Made by a program: the position numbers and the translations under genes. From Pomphorhynchus laevis (Eukaryota > Acanthocephala > Palaeacanthocephala > Echinorhynchida > Pomphorhynchidae), in contig WNNJ02003024.1 of NCBI GenBank assembly GCA_012934845.2, positions 62,001 through 126,000 on the forward strand: a DNA stretch of 64,000 bases, read 5' to 3'. Of the stretch, positions 21,296 to 32,649 are shown one piece after another. The notes under the pieces were generated by a model. The model was not told the DNA's origin, did not search any database, and saw nothing but the letters and a program-made list of their open reading frames with translations. How positions within the stretch are numbered: the stretch's first letter is position 1; each line of letters begins with the position of its first letter.

Positions 21296-22305
21296 GTTAA
21301 ATATTGTAGGGGAAAACTGGAACGTGCTCGAGATTTAATGCTTCGCATAAATAGATAGAGCAAGGTTTCACGTTAACACAACTCGTCGCTTGTGACGAAG
21401 TTCACATTGAATACACATCACTGATAATTATATTCAAGTAAACCCGAAGGCATTTATATATTTAGTGAAAGTTGACTGATAAAAAGTCATACCTTAATAC
21501 GGGTAAAGCGTATTGGATAATCGGGATCAGCATTACCTTAAAGTACTGTAATTATAATTAGATATAATTATGTAATATTAAGTACATGAAATATGAAAAA
21601 AGTTAATATAATAATAAAATATTTGAAAAATTTACAATAATATAGTGTAACCTGATAAATTATGCATAAACGTACAAATAGATAGATAGCAAAAAGTTGT
21701 AAGTATTGACTTAGAAAATTAATAAAATAAAACGCCATTGTCAACATATTTTAAAAATATTTTGAAATTATGAGTACAAATGTAAACTAAATTGACTCTT
21801 GAAATATAATAAATAACATCAAACATGTGTTATTTTAAAATTTGAGTTCTAAACGGTCTAGTAAAATCCCGAATCATTCAATCTTAACAATTTCCGTTGC
21901 TTTAAGGTTCATTTTAATGTAAATTATTTTTCCGTTTTCAAATAATTTAACATTTTTAAATGTAAAATTGCGATGCAATTGTATTACGTTAACGCAACTG
22001 TTATTCGCTAATCGTATAAAACAGTTTAATACCTTTACGCTGGTATGCCGGTTTTAGTCAGCAGCGAAATATTGTACTAAGCAGACAACTGTGTCTTAAG
22101 GAATGTCAGTATTCTGGTAATGTCAAAAACAGCATTGATGCTGGAATAGTGAAGTGAAATATGCTAATTTATTGCGTTCAATCAGGTTAATATATGGTTT
22201 TAAATCAAAAACAATAAGTAGAAATATCTCGTGGTACAATCAACCAGAATTGCTTACTCATTAACCGTTATTTTGACCCTTTTTAACTTCTGTCATTGTT
22301 GAAGA
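21296..22305. other. Upstream region of the CABIT gene, no gene seen
   Basis: AT-rich, no convincing frame. Presumably contains the promoter and 5' UTR of the gene at 22306, but no clear TATA box or splice-donor pair could be fixed by eye. Confidence 0.4.
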
Positions 22306-25300
22306 ATGCACGTTGAAAGATTTAAATTAAATTATTTAACCGTAGACCAGCCTAATGTCGCCAATGTTTTCTCTAATCCTGATGGATACCTCTATAGCTA
22401 CTCTACAATAAACCCCCTTATTATTACAGAATATGAACGACCTCAATATACTGCTCGTAGGAGCAGTACCATTGACCATGTTGCTAATAAAATAAAATGG
22501 TTGAATGAAAGTATCAATGTACAAAGGTTGGTCAAAAATTTTGTTGAAAATGAGAAACAACCAATGCTAGTTCGTATCAACAATTCACATTATTATGCGC
22601 ACGAACCTCTAATTAAAAGTAACCAGCTGCTAATTATTCTGAATAGAAAAAGTTCCGTTTTTCTCCATTGTCAATACTTAAATTTTAATTCGAACAATCC
22701 TATATATCAACACCAGGAGGACACATCTTATGCAAAACAGCATGTAGAAATTCCGTTGAAATTTAAAGGCTGGTTTGAAATTGTGTCTGAAGATGGATTC
22801 AATGTGTCATCAACTAGAAGTCTACTGCATCTAGTGAAAAACAAAGTAAGGTTAATCGTGAATCACAGTGAAATTACGGCTTCTTTGGTTGACAGTAATC
22901 AACCCGTAAAAATTGCTGCTGGAGCAGAAATTCGTGTATTGCACAAATACTTATTACGGAATCAACAACTCTTATCAACATCAATTATCCGTTGCCAAGT
23001 GGACGTCGCATCGACTAATATTAACCAAATTGAGTATGATAAAGAAAATCAAATGCTGAAAGTCTTTATCCCATTAAATTGCATGTCCAAGTTCAGCCAA
23101 ATTGCTGTCAATCACAATATTAGTGGATTACATAGGATTGAAAATATATTTTCTTATTTTCGATTTCCTGTAAATGTCCATCTAGTGATTGATGATAGCA
23201 CATCCACATCTGAATCCGGACGACAAGCAGGTCAGTGCAAATATTTTCGTGTTTTCAATGCATATCCAATACACTATTTATCAGCAGTATCATTCACATC
23301 AAACTCACCTGTATATCTTATACCATACTTCCAAGAGGAATATGGTACAGATATTGTTTTACCTGGAACTGTTCTTCGAAATTTTATGACAGTCGGACAC
23401 ATGCGTTTCTCAAGAGCAGCAAATCAATTGATAAAATTTAGATTGCAAACTGATATTATCGTATCGGTTTTCACTCTATTAAAAGAAATCAAAAGGCTAT
23501 GTCGCCACAGATTTACTAACCAATCAATATATACGATTCCAATAACATACGGTAGTTCGGCTGTGCCATTCAACGTAGAAGAGATATTACCGCAGTCCAT
23601 TAGTAGCAAAAAAATTGAATTAAATAAATACTTGTTAAGTACGTTTTACGATCTGTATATAAAAGCACGACACAACGCACAACGACAGGTGCAGTATTGG
23701 AGGCATCAAGATCAATCGACAAATAAAATAAATTATGAAACAGTACATGTTGATCAGTCAAAATTAAGTAACGTAACAGATGAAACGCAGAAAAAGAATT
23801 CTGAAATAAAAGAATACCAAATGTTACCCAAACATACTTCAAAATATGATAAAGGTGATTACAAGACTTTAAATAAATACACTGTAAGCACAGAATCTCG
23901 CTCAACACCAGTAAGTGTTGAGCGAGAATACAGTGTCCGTGATAACACGATATTCAGCGGAGGCTCTGTAATCAAAGAATCTCAATCATTACTCGAAGAG
24001 AATTCCGAATACGTTGTAGATGATTTTAATATTGCAGCCCTAACCTTAAATGACGATACAAACATATCCACTGCATCCATGAGAGATTCTTACCGAGGGC
24101 AATATCAACACATACTCACAGACCAACCACAGTTAGAGCTCAAAGATCCCATTGATGCTAAGCCAAAATCGAACGATGAAACAAATAAGATATCAAAAAA
24201 GCTGGAATTAGAGTTATCTCAGTACCCTAAAAATGATTTAACTTCAAAAATAACTAATAATTACGAAAAGAACTTAAAAGAAGTCCATTCGGTCCAGCAC
24301 TATTATCCAAGGGCTACTAAAAATTCCAAATATAACATAAAAAATATCAATATTGTGCCTTTATTTCCTAATGATAATGTTGATAAAAATTTGACAGCAA
24401 GTCTTAATCTGAAACAATATAGGCCATCAACTGAAGATAATCCAAATCGAACAAAGGGGATATTTAACGCTATATGGCAAGAAGGAACAGTTGTTAAAGA
24501 ACATCACTCATTATTTGTCAATAATTTAACATCCCCTACTCCAGGTACGTTCATCCAAAAATTGAATACTATCGAAAGTAAAAGTTTAGAACAAAATCCA
24601 CTTTCTAAAGCTTTTCAGCCTCAATTTGTAGATATTTTGAAAGGAAATTCTAATGTTTTAAATTTAAATCCAAATAATAAATGTGTGATGTCAAGAGAAG
24701 GTATAAATCAACGATTTCCTGCTACTAATTCGAAATTTGCATCGGAAGAAATCAAAGCTATGTCGAGTGATGACACAATTTATAAAAAATACCAGCCCCC
24801 GTTTGTTAACAACACTGAATACGCAGAAACAGAAATTGGTATAAACGCTTTAATCTCGGATTCGGTATTAAAGAAACATCAATCTACTCATACGGATCAT
24901 ACAAAACTCGAAATGCCAATTTTTTTTGGCACTTCGAAATTACATGATAACCAGAATAGATTAAAAAAAGTATCGATATCGGACCAATATAACTCATTAT
25001 TTAATCATTGTCCAAAATACACAGCAGATCTCGATACCTTTACGTTGAACTTTCAGAATGATAAAAGAAAAAAAGAAGGCTTTAAAGTCTACAAACCAAC
25101 GGCAAATTGTAATTCAAAACCCGCCGACAAAGATTACAACGTCGTTAGCATGAAGCCTAGTCCGGAAGCATCAAGCAAACTACACGGTGAGCATAAAACT
25201 GAGAAACAAAATTGCAATTTAACGAACTCATATGGTGAACATGTCCAAATATTAAAAAATCATGGAAACAAACATACTAATGATTTTATTATTCCCCCAA

Positions 25301-25335
25301 AGTGTTCTCTTATTCAAGAAAGCAAAACTTTTTAA
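22306..25335 (+). CDS. CABIT-domain protein (Themis/GAREM/Serrano-like), 1009 aa
   Basis: A single uninterrupted 1009-codon frame. An in-frame TGA lies one codon upstream of the ATG, so this is the start unless an upstream exon splices in. Residues ~70-400 look like a CABIT domain, the all-beta fold of Themis and GAREM: LVRINNSHYYAHEPLIKSNQ, then VEIPLKFKGWFEIVSEDG, SLLHLVKNKVRLIV, VKIAAGAEIRVLHKY, and a second half, VFIPLNCMSKFSQIA...FRFPVNVHLVIDD. Family members act as adaptors in tyrosine-kinase or planar-polarity signalling; that role here is inference. Residues ~450-1000 are hydrophilic, Asn/Lys/Ser-rich and contain degenerate repeats built around K-x-[HY]-[QH]-[SP]. No membrane segment or signal peptide. 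It is the longest intact gene in the window, and its A/T-rich codon use fits the host rather than the G/C-richer LINEs. The alternative, an unrelated large Asn-rich protein, is less likely given the IPLKFKGWFEI block. Confidence 0.75.
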   Translation: MHVERFKLNYLTVDQPNVANVFSNPDGYLYSYSTINPLIITEYERPQYTARRSSTIDHVANKIKWLNESINVQRLVKNFVENEKQPMLVRINNSHYYAHEPLIKSNQLLIILNRKSSVFLHCQYLNFNSNNPIYQHQEDTSYAKQHVEIPLKFKGWFEIVSEDGFNVSSTRSLLHLVKNKVRLIVNHSEITASLVDSNQPVKIAAGAEIRVLHKYLLRNQQLLSTSIIRCQVDVASTNINQIEYDKENQMLKVFIPLNCMSKFSQIAVNHNISGLHRIENIFSYFRFPVNVHLVIDDSTSTSESGRQAGQCKYFRVFNAYPIHYLSAVSFTSNSPVYLIPYFQEEYGTDIVLPGTVLRNFMTVGHMRFSRAANQLIKFRLQTDIIVSVFTLLKEIKRLCRHRFTNQSIYTIPITYGSSAVPFNVEEILPQSISSKKIELNKYLLSTFYDLYIKARHNAQRQVQYWRHQDQSTNKINYETVHVDQSKLSNVTDETQKKNSEIKEYQMLPKHTSKYDKGDYKTLNKYTVSTESRSTPVSVEREYSVRDNTIFSGGSVIKESQSLLEENSEYVVDDFNIAALTLNDDTNISTASMRDSYRGQYQHILTDQPQLELKDPIDAKPKSNDETNKISKKLELELSQYPKNDLTSKITNNYEKNLKEVHSVQHYYPRATKNSKYNIKNINIVPLFPNDNVDKNLTASLNLKQYRPSTEDNPNRTKGIFNAIWQEGTVVKEHHSLFVNNLTSPTPGTFIQKLNTIESKSLEQNPLSKAFQPQFVDILKGNSNVLNLNPNNKCVMSREGINQRFPATNSKFASEEIKAMSSDDTIYKKYQPPFVNNTEYAETEIGINALISDSVLKKHQSTHTDHTKLEMPIFFGTSKLHDNQNRLKKVSISDQYNSLFNHCPKYTADLDTFTLNFQNDKRKKEGFKVYKPTANCNSKPADKDYNVVSMKPSPEASSKLHGEHKTEKQNCNLTNSYGEHVQILKNHGNKHTNDFIIPPKCSLIQESKTF

Positions 25336-25486
25336 TGACCAATCAGAAATAATCTCTTTTATTGATATTCCACATTTGTTAAAACTTAATAAATATGCGT
25401 ATGAACAAGTATACGACATCTTCAATTATTTACTGTATCGCAACTGCCTTTATATATCCAATGTAAAAACATTTTTTTGAAATGTT

Positions 25487-25492
25487 AATAAA
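25487..25492 (+). terminator. Poly(A) signal for the CABIT gene
   Basis: AATAAA about 150 bases past the stop codon, the first canonical signal downstream, followed by T-rich sequence. Confidence 0.5.
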
Positions 25493-25600
25493 ACAATTTT
25501 GATACTAATTTTTGTTTGACATAACATTACATTTTGAAACAACTTATATACTTACCTGTTTTATACTTATTTTGCTCACTATTTTGATTATTTTACTTAT

Positions 25601-25813
25601 TTAGGTCAGAGGAAAAAATGAAATTCTCACCTCTGTTTCGTAGTAACGAATCGTGTTAAAGAGGATTTTATTTTTAAAATGTTCAGTGAATTTTCTTAGA
25701 TAAAACATTGAAATGTTTTGGCGGTCCAATAGAGACGCAAATTTAATATTAGCCAAATTTTGTAGTTTTGGAACATGAGGAAGTTCCCCATGTTCCATCT
25801 GAGAATTAAGCAT
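25601..25813 (-). pseudogene. LINE-A ORF1 N-terminal fragment
   Basis: GELPHVPKLQNLANIKFASLLDRQN and FTEHFKNKILFNTIRYYETEVRISF (given in halves: FTEHFKNKILFNT / IRYYETEVRISF) are close to the ORF1 N-terminal region at 6269-5145. Only ~70 codons survive. It lies about 110 bp beyond the CABIT gene's poly(A) signal in antisense orientation. Confidence 0.7.
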
Positions 25814-26329
25814 CTCTTACTCTTTTTATTGAATAATTATGAATACCTGATATTGTCGTCTCTGCATAAGAAGTCGTTTACGTCTTCTTAATAAGCCACT
25901 CTAAAAATTAAGCCAGCCACTGAAAATTAAGATTACATGAAAACATGGAATTTCAGCATTTATTTCGCTTTTCTTTGATAGCTCCGACGGTACGATTACA
26001 GAAATCATGATGTGAAATTACTAATTTTTCTTTGACATGTGCAAAAATTGATAACTTATATATAAGTTATGTAAGTTATATATATTAAACACAAATCCCA
26101 GTTTACACTGTCTGCCGGGACCTCCATTGAAGTACTTAATTTATATTATTGTATAACCAAAAGATTGGTGTTCTTTACCGGCAGGAAATCAAAGATATTT
26201 AAAACGTTTCGTTTATTCAAACTTTTTCAATCTAAAATACAAGCTAAGAATGTTAAAACAGAAAACAATGTCAAAAGTTAAAATGAAAATAAAATGTGCG
26301 TGAAAATCTTCTTAGAATCACTAGGGTGG

Positions 26330-26625
26330 ACTTAGCCTTAGAGATAAGGTTATGAATTTGGTCATCAGAATGGACTCGGAGTAAAGTTGCTGCATCTTCA
26401 CATCGAAGAAAATCAGTTGAGGTGGCTAAGACACGTTTTGAGGATGTCTAGGGATCTCCTTCCTTGGAGGGTTTTCCAGGCCGGACTCTCTGAAAACAGA
26501 CCTCGAGGCAGACCTCGATACCGGTGAAGAGATCAAATCTCGAAACTAACCGAAGACCGCCTTGGGCTATCTGAAAGAGAACTCTGGTCTGTGGTCCAGA
26601 ATCGCGATGTTTGAAGTAGTTTGGT
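26330..26625 (+). pseudogene. LINE-F C-terminal fragment (L1/RTE-type tail)
   Basis: The plus strand encodes GVKLLHLHIEENQLRWLRHV, then RMSRDLLPWRVFQAGL, NRPRGRPRYR, a stop in place of Trp, RDQISKLTEDRLGL and ELWSVVQNRDV. This is the well-known tail of many animal LINE proteins (Q-L-R-W-x-x-H-V-x-R-M, R-P-R-G-R-P-R-x-R-W, I-S-x-L). The RT itself is absent. A single short island, G/C-richer than its flanks. Confidence 0.65.
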
Positions 26626-26784
26626 TAATGCATTTCCTCCACGACTCGACACCCGGTCAAATGGCTGATAGGAAAAATCTGTTGTCATGTTATTTGTTTT
26701 TTCTTGTCAAGAAATTGTTATTGCTGATATTCTAAATGTGACGGTTTTTTAATAATAAATTAACATTACTTTAATGGTCAATAT

Positions 26785-26905
26785 TTTTTATTAAAAATTA
26801 TAAAATCTAAATTTTTTATAAAATCACCGAATTTTTTAACTTTTAAATTAATATATCTTGTATGATAATTTATCTATTAATAAATTAGATAAATTATTAA
26901 ATTAA
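26785..26905. repeat. AT-rich direct repeat, first copy
   Basis: Shares AAAATTATAAAAT...TTTTTTAACTTTTAAATTAATATATCT, then ATTATTAAATTAATAAAT, with 27755-27875 in the same orientation. The two copies are about 970 bp apart and may be ends of one unrecognised element. Confidence 0.5.
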
Positions 26906-27754
26906 TAAATAGTGATTAATAAATCACTTAAATGTCACGTATTTACTTTATTAAATTTACTTTAGATCTAAAGTTGTCTCAAAAGATAAAGTTGGATCAA
27001 TTAAAGTTGGGTCGATTAAAAGTTGTGATTAGAAAATTATATGCTTTGAAGACATTTCGACAACAATCAAATGTTTTTAAATGTTTGGTTGTCTGGTAAA
27101 TAAGTAGTTCTTTATTGTCTTTCACACTCTAACAAATCTTACCAAGGTATCTAACTTTAAATGTCTTATCTGGAAATGATAAATATTTTCTAATTATTGT
27201 AAATTTATTCGCAATTCAATGAATGCTCGCTACATATAATGCACACATTATGCAAATAAGTAGTAGTTGATTTTCTTCGAATAGATCACCACTTTCACAA
27301 AATATGTTAGATAATATTAACACAAATATGAATTATATTTACTAAATTATATTACATTGTATTGCATGAACAATATTAATGCAATATGATAATATGCAAT
27401 AAATAATATGTCATATTAATATGATAATTATATTTTATATATTGTATGATATTTTATCTAAATAAATCATGCGGATAGCAAATATTAAAGAATATAAAGA
27501 ATTTTTAGAGCACAAAGGACATTGTTAGAATACATTGTAGTAAAAATTAAAAAATAAATCAAACTTTACAAATTTGATAAAATGCATAAGATATATTCCT
27601 ACTATTTTTAAGTATATTTTTATAATATAAATAAACCTATAATAAATCTACATTACTATAATATTAGTGCTTTAATATTGAACATTATAGCATATCAACG
27701 TTTTATCCAATCGTCAGTAAATATAAAGGTATAGTACATACTAAATAATTAAAT

Positions 27755-27875
27755 CCCCAATATTTTTTGTTTAAAATTATAAAATAATCCGGATTTTTTA
27801 ACTTTTAAATTAATATATCTAGTTTGATTAATTATTAAATTAATAAATTAGATTAATTAATCTAATATTTATCAT
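27755..27875. repeat. AT-rich direct repeat, second copy
   Basis: Second copy of the block at 26785-26905 (TTTTTTAACTTTTAAATTAA core). Confidence 0.5.
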
Positions 27876-28514
27876 TATGATTTCATTAATTATTGATAAA
27901 TGTTGATAATATAAATATTTACTAATAATAACAATACGAATACAGCCACAATTCCAACACACTCCCAGTTCATTTAATGTTTCAATCAATTTTTAAATCA
28001 ATAGTATCTTTTAATATTTTCGTAATTATCGAATAACTCCTCAGATAAAAGTAACTGCGCTAAAAATGCGTAAGGTATGAGATGGCAATCTAGTTATGAT
28101 ACATAAAACTACAAAAATATCTTTGTTCGTAATTGAAAGTTTTTCCATAATTTGTTTATTATAATAAATTATTTTAATATTTTTTAAAAAATGATAAATA
28201 TAAGTAATTGCATCAAATAATGTTCCAGGTTTCGATAATCTCTAATATTTTGTTAACCGAATTCTGACAATAATCGAATTTATTAAATTTGAGGTATTGT
28301 AGTATAATTCATATTGTCGTACTTCCATGTATTGCTACAACTTGTTAAATATGCTCACAATTAGAAATTGTCACAAAAATGTTTTTTTTATAAAATTTAT
28401 TTATATTTTTAACATAAATAGCTATTTTTTAATAAAAAATGTATTTAATAATTTTAGTAATTTATTATTAATACAGAGTTGTATTACAAATGACGGTTTT
28501 GCCCGCTTACAAAA

Positions 28515-29815
28515 TTGTATAATTCAAATTGTATGATTTTACATAAACGTAAAAAAAGTATCGTCTATACAAACGGGATTAATGCAGCGTCGCTTTTAAA
28601 TTTATTTGAAGATATTCAGGTCCCAATTAACGATAAAGGGTTATCAGTATTAGGATCTCCTATCGGTAATGAAACGTTCGTGGAAGATTTTGTTCACAAA
28701 ACCACTAAATTAATGATCAACACCATCGCTCGTCTTACTGAAGTTGAACACACCGATCTTCAGATTGCATATGCAGTTTTAACCAGATCTATTCAGCACA
28801 AGTGGAATCATCTCCAGATATCTTGTATTTGTGACGCTGATTGGTTTGTTCCACTGGCTTCGTCGATCAGGTCAATGCTAAAATGTTTAATTGGATCCAA
28901 TCCAGTTAGTGACGATATTTTATGGCGAATTTACAGTCTAAGTGTACTAAACGGGGGTATTGGTATCAAAGATCCAAGTACTTACTTCGATGGTAAATAT
29001 GAAGCCTCCCGTAGATTGTGTGAGCATTACATAGATGGTCTCACATATGTTGACGTCAATCTTAGACAGTTAACCGTTTATAAAGAGATTCAAAAAATCG
29101 AGTATCTAAAGAACAGGACGAGCGATTTTGCCTAATGCAAACCCTTGATCCGGTCCTTAAAAGTTCCATTGAGCACGCATCAGTAAAAGGATCATCCGCT
29201 TGGCTGACCGTATTTCCAACGCAAAATACACAAACGAGAATGAAGCAGCATTGCTTTTCGCGACTCAATTTTAGCAAGGTATGGTGCACTTCCAACAGAT
29301 GCTCCCAGAACATGGCAGTGTGGTGGGGCAAACTCTATCTCTCATGCATTCTCGTGTCCAGTTAGCAGATTGCCCTCAATGAGACACGACGTAATTCGGG
29401 ATTTTCTCGCAGAAAGTTAACATAGGTGTGTCACAACGTCCAAATTGAGCCTAATCTGAGTCCCATCGGTGAAAGTGTCAAATTTCGCAATCGCACTGCT
29501 ACAACGGATCCTGAAGCAAGATTAGATATCTCATGTTCAGGCCTTTTTGGAGACAGAACGGAACGTACTCTCATAGATATCTGCGTTTTTAATGCTCACG
29601 CTCAATCTAACTTCTCCAAGAGTCTTAATTCATGCTTTCATTTTCACGAATCAAGAAAAAGAGGTAAATACCTATAGCGCGTTACGGATATCGAACGAGC
29701 TTCATTCATTCCCGCCGTCTTCTCAAGCCATGGTGGAGCTGGTAAGGAGACCGGTATTTTTTTAAAGCGGATGGCCAATTGCATCTTTCAGAAACATTAT
29801 ACATCATACTCTGAC
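28515..29815 (+). pseudogene. LINE-G 3' half: RT thumb, zinc motif and restriction-like nuclease
   Basis: A 206-codon open part (28515-29135) begins after the RT core. It has LSVLGSPIGNETFVEDFV, LQIAYAVLTRSIQHKWNHL, LASSIRSMLKCLIG and LNGGIGIKDPSTYFDGKYEAS. This matches a widespread LINE protein with G-S-P-I-G, P-L-E-x-x-I-R and G-G-L-G-I blocks. After a stop come GSSAWLTVFP, a C-x-H-x-C segment (HAFSCPVSRLPSMRHDVIRD), then EARLDISCSGLFGD and LIDICVFNAHAQSN. These last two read as the P-D/E...D-x-R-V-F-N nuclease core (PD-D/E-x-K type). ERASFIPAVFSSHGGAGKE ends it. Several stops and frame breaks. Clade placement among the endonuclease-of-restriction-type LINEs is tentative. Confidence 0.65.
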
Positions 29816-30032
29816 TAAATACTAAGGTTGAGAGAAAATATTGGTATTGTTTTAGCCAAAATGTCCTCGCGCTGTATCCGAGGTGCGCGCTCAGCAATTC
29901 ACCGACCGTGTAATAGCGCCCTTTTTGCGAAACCCACTTAACTATCTTGACAATTTCAACATTGCTATCTATTTAATTTCAATACACATGACCCATTTGC
30001 GGGTAACCAATTTATTTGTAACTGTTATTATT
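29816..30032. other. Short non-coding gap
   Basis: Between LINE-G and LINE-C relics. Nothing recognised. Confidence 0.4.
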
Positions 30033-30830
30033 ATCCAAAATTATGTGGATCGTACCTCGACGCCTCGGCTTCGAACCTACCTCCGTATAATTAAATTCTA
30101 CAATTCTTCCTATCGTTGATAATCTCGTTTTCCTAGGCTTACATTTTGACAACCGACTTTCACTTAAACCTTTTGTTAGAGATAAAGTACGCTCATCTAC
30201 CATGATACTCCGCAACCTCCGTCAAGTTCGTAGATTGATCGATTTCCATTGTATGACTCTCATATCTTCTCTCCTTTTTTCTAGACTCGATTATTGTCTT
30301 AGTCTATTTTCCAACTCACCCAAATCCACTCTTCTTCCCCTACAACGCATCGTCAACGCAGCCATCCGAATTCTCCTCTGTCTTCGTCGTTTTGATCATA
30401 CATCCTACCATTTTGCTTCTCTCGATTTGCCTACAATTTATTGTCGTGTTCAAATTTGTCTTCTTATCGTTGCTTTCCGCCTTGTAACTTTTCATACCCC
30501 TTCATTTATCAACCTTCCTTTTGTTGATAATTCTCGTCCTGTTTACTGTTCCTTGCGTTCCTGTAATTCCCTTCTTTTACATGTCCCAAACTACTCTACC
30601 TCCTTTGGACTCCGCTCCTTCCTGGTGGCTGCTCCTCTATCGTGGAATCATCTGCCCATTCATATACGCCAATCAACTTCCTTGCAGTGCTTCAAACGAC
30701 AAATCCGATCCCATTTAAACAATTTATCTGCTTGACTTTTTCATTTTTGTTTGTGGACTTGTAAGCGTACAGCTTGTACGCATTTGCCACATTAAATAAA
30801 TTTGTATTATTAATAAAATAATAAAAATAA
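30033..30830 (+). pseudogene. LINE-C copy 1, 5'-truncated 3' end (CR1/L2-like)
   Basis: Collinear with 42938-43480. The 177-codon part at 30202-30735 carries the C-terminal region of CR1/L2-type ORF2: LLFSRLDYCLSLFSN, LLPLQRIVNAAIRILL, SLDLPTIYCRVQI, FLVAAPLSWNHLPIHIRQS and FKRQIRSHLNNLS. The 3' UTR has a short stem-loop (GCGTAC-AGCTT-GTACGC, 30765-30781) and an ATAAAA-type tail. It therefore shows the natural 3' end that LINE-C copy 2 lacks. It abuts LINE-B copy 1 tail to tail. Confidence 0.75.
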
Positions 30831-30934
30831 AAAATTGACAACGAATTGAGCCGAGGCTCTTTACAAGTTGCTTCACAAAATAAAAAGAATAAGAGTCGTT
30901 TTGTCCCTCCATCATCAGATAAACTACTGAAAAT

Positions 30935-32513
30935 CCCACCGTTGTCTTGAGAAGGAAGGGTCATCATCCAGTAGGGCGCAAAAACTTGAAGCAGTAGACG
31001 ACAAAACGGTCGCACTCTGAAGCGAATTCCAAGATCGTACGACTCGTTTGGCAAAGCAGGAAACTGCATGCATGTACCTTTGTGTTTTCAGCATCAGGGG
31101 GTGTCCGCGAAGAGAAGGTTGACCTCTCAGTTGCAGTAGATGTGACAGTGGATGATCTTAGTATGCAGAATTTTCCAAACAAGAGAGAGATCTCGCTTGT
31201 CACGGATATATCGCAGACAAGGCATATTTAATATCTGGAGGCGTTTCCCGTAGCCAAAAATATGCAGCCCTGAGACTAATTTAGTTGTTGATCTGAACAC
31301 TTTCTCTAATGCACGACGCTCATAAGTAGTTTCGGGATAACAAGCTGGCGATGCGTATAAGATATGGCTCAAGAAAAACGCATTTGCTAAGGTATGGTAA
31401 CATAACGGATCTATGCCTATCAGAGCTCGACGAGTATGTCCTATTAAGCGTTTTGTGATGCAACACACGTAGTCTGAATGCTTTCGAGTGGATAAGTCAG
31501 CACAAACCCAAACTCCCAAATCTTTATATGAGTTGGTTCTTTCGATACTAATTGAACCAAACTGGTACTCACCTCCAAGATGATCACATGATCTTCGTGA
31601 TATACGCATACATGTACATTTAGCGGAATTGATCCTCAAGTGATTTCGTATAGACCAATTGGATATAACGTCGACGTCGCTTTGTAAATGCTGTTTGTCA
31701 AGATCGGAAATAATAGGTCGCCAAACTTTAAGATCATCTGCATATAATAAACTGAATGAACTGATATTTGGTATCAAATCGTTGATATAAAGACTGAATA
31801 AGATGGGACCCAATACACTTCCCTGTGGAACACCTAACAACACTGGAAATGGACTCGACAGCGACTCATTTACTCGTACGACACTTTGTCGGTTGGAAAG
31901 GAATACACGAATCCAGTTTATGATCCTCTTATCAAGATGAATGTGCTCCAACTTCTCAATAAGACGCGTGTGATTAACTGAGTCAAACGCTTTTGAGAAA
32001 TCAAAAAAATGACATCAACTTGTATGCCTTGATCATAATAGTGATACCAATTTTCACGTGCATGTACAAGATTAGTAGTCGTGGAATAACCTTTTCGGAA
32101 GCCATGATGTATTGGGTTCAAAATTTGAAATCTATTTAGAAATTCTATTATTCGTCGCTTAATCAATCTTTCTAGCACACGACAACACACGCAAGTGAGA
32201 CTAATAGGCCTATAATTGTCAATGGACGAACTATCCCCTTTCTTATAAATAGGACAGATGATGGAATTCTGCCAATCAGAAGGAACAACGCCAAAAGCAA
32301 CAGACGCAGAGAAAATATTGTAAAGCGGATGACATATTATGTCAGCGATGTTGCGCAGATATACTGGCGGTAAGCCATCTGGACCCGCACCTGCTTTGCA
32401 TTTAAGTTTCCGAAGCTCTTGGAGAACATCATCACATCGGAAGAGGTCGCTGGTGTCATCTCCCTTTCAAATGTACACGGATCACCAATTGTCACATCCT
32501 TATGGTCAAGATT
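30935..32513 (-). pseudogene. LINE-B ORF2 reverse transcriptase and C-terminal part, copy 1
   Basis: RT motifs in order: CCRVLERLIKRRIIEFLN, HHGFRKGYSTTTNLVHA, (in a shifted frame after a base loss) FDFSKAF-type motif, IINWIRVFLSNRQ, GVPQGSVLGPILFSLYINDL, SLLYADDLKVW and KDLGVWVCADL. The C-terminus SLRGHPLMLKTQRYMHAVSC and FAKRVVRSWNSLQSA is the usual CR1/Jockey tail. At least two frame changes (near 32010 and 31130). The part before 32190 is continued upstream by the linker at 36403-36838 on the far side of the nested LINE-A. Confidence 0.75.
32502..32513. repeat. Target-site duplication, left copy (12 bp)
   Basis: ATGGTCAAGATT here and at 36391-36402. The undisturbed LINE-B copy has it once, at 55954-55965. 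Confidence 0.9.
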
Positions 32514-32649
32514 ATAATAATAAGACTTTATTAATAAAAATACATAAATGGAAGTGTCGTTTAACAAGAAGTCCGTTAGAAAAAAAATAAACAGTCAGTC
32601 AACAGAAAAAATAGGTCAACAATTTCTTTGTCTTCTTCCTATTAAGGCC

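Larger units (their letters stand above)
26640..28510. other. AT-rich non-coding stretch
   Basis: Apart from the direct repeat pair, nothing was recognised. Short frames here are low-complexity products of A/T-rich DNA. Confidence 0.45.

Noticed and set aside
23235-23908. Frames in other phases across the CABIT gene
   Set aside because: Shadow frames of the 1009-codon gene; hydrophobic, without recognisable domains.
25262-25480. 72-codon frame overlapping the CABIT stop codon
   Set aside because: Starts inside the gene in another phase and extends into the 3' UTR; no splice sites support it as an alternative ending.
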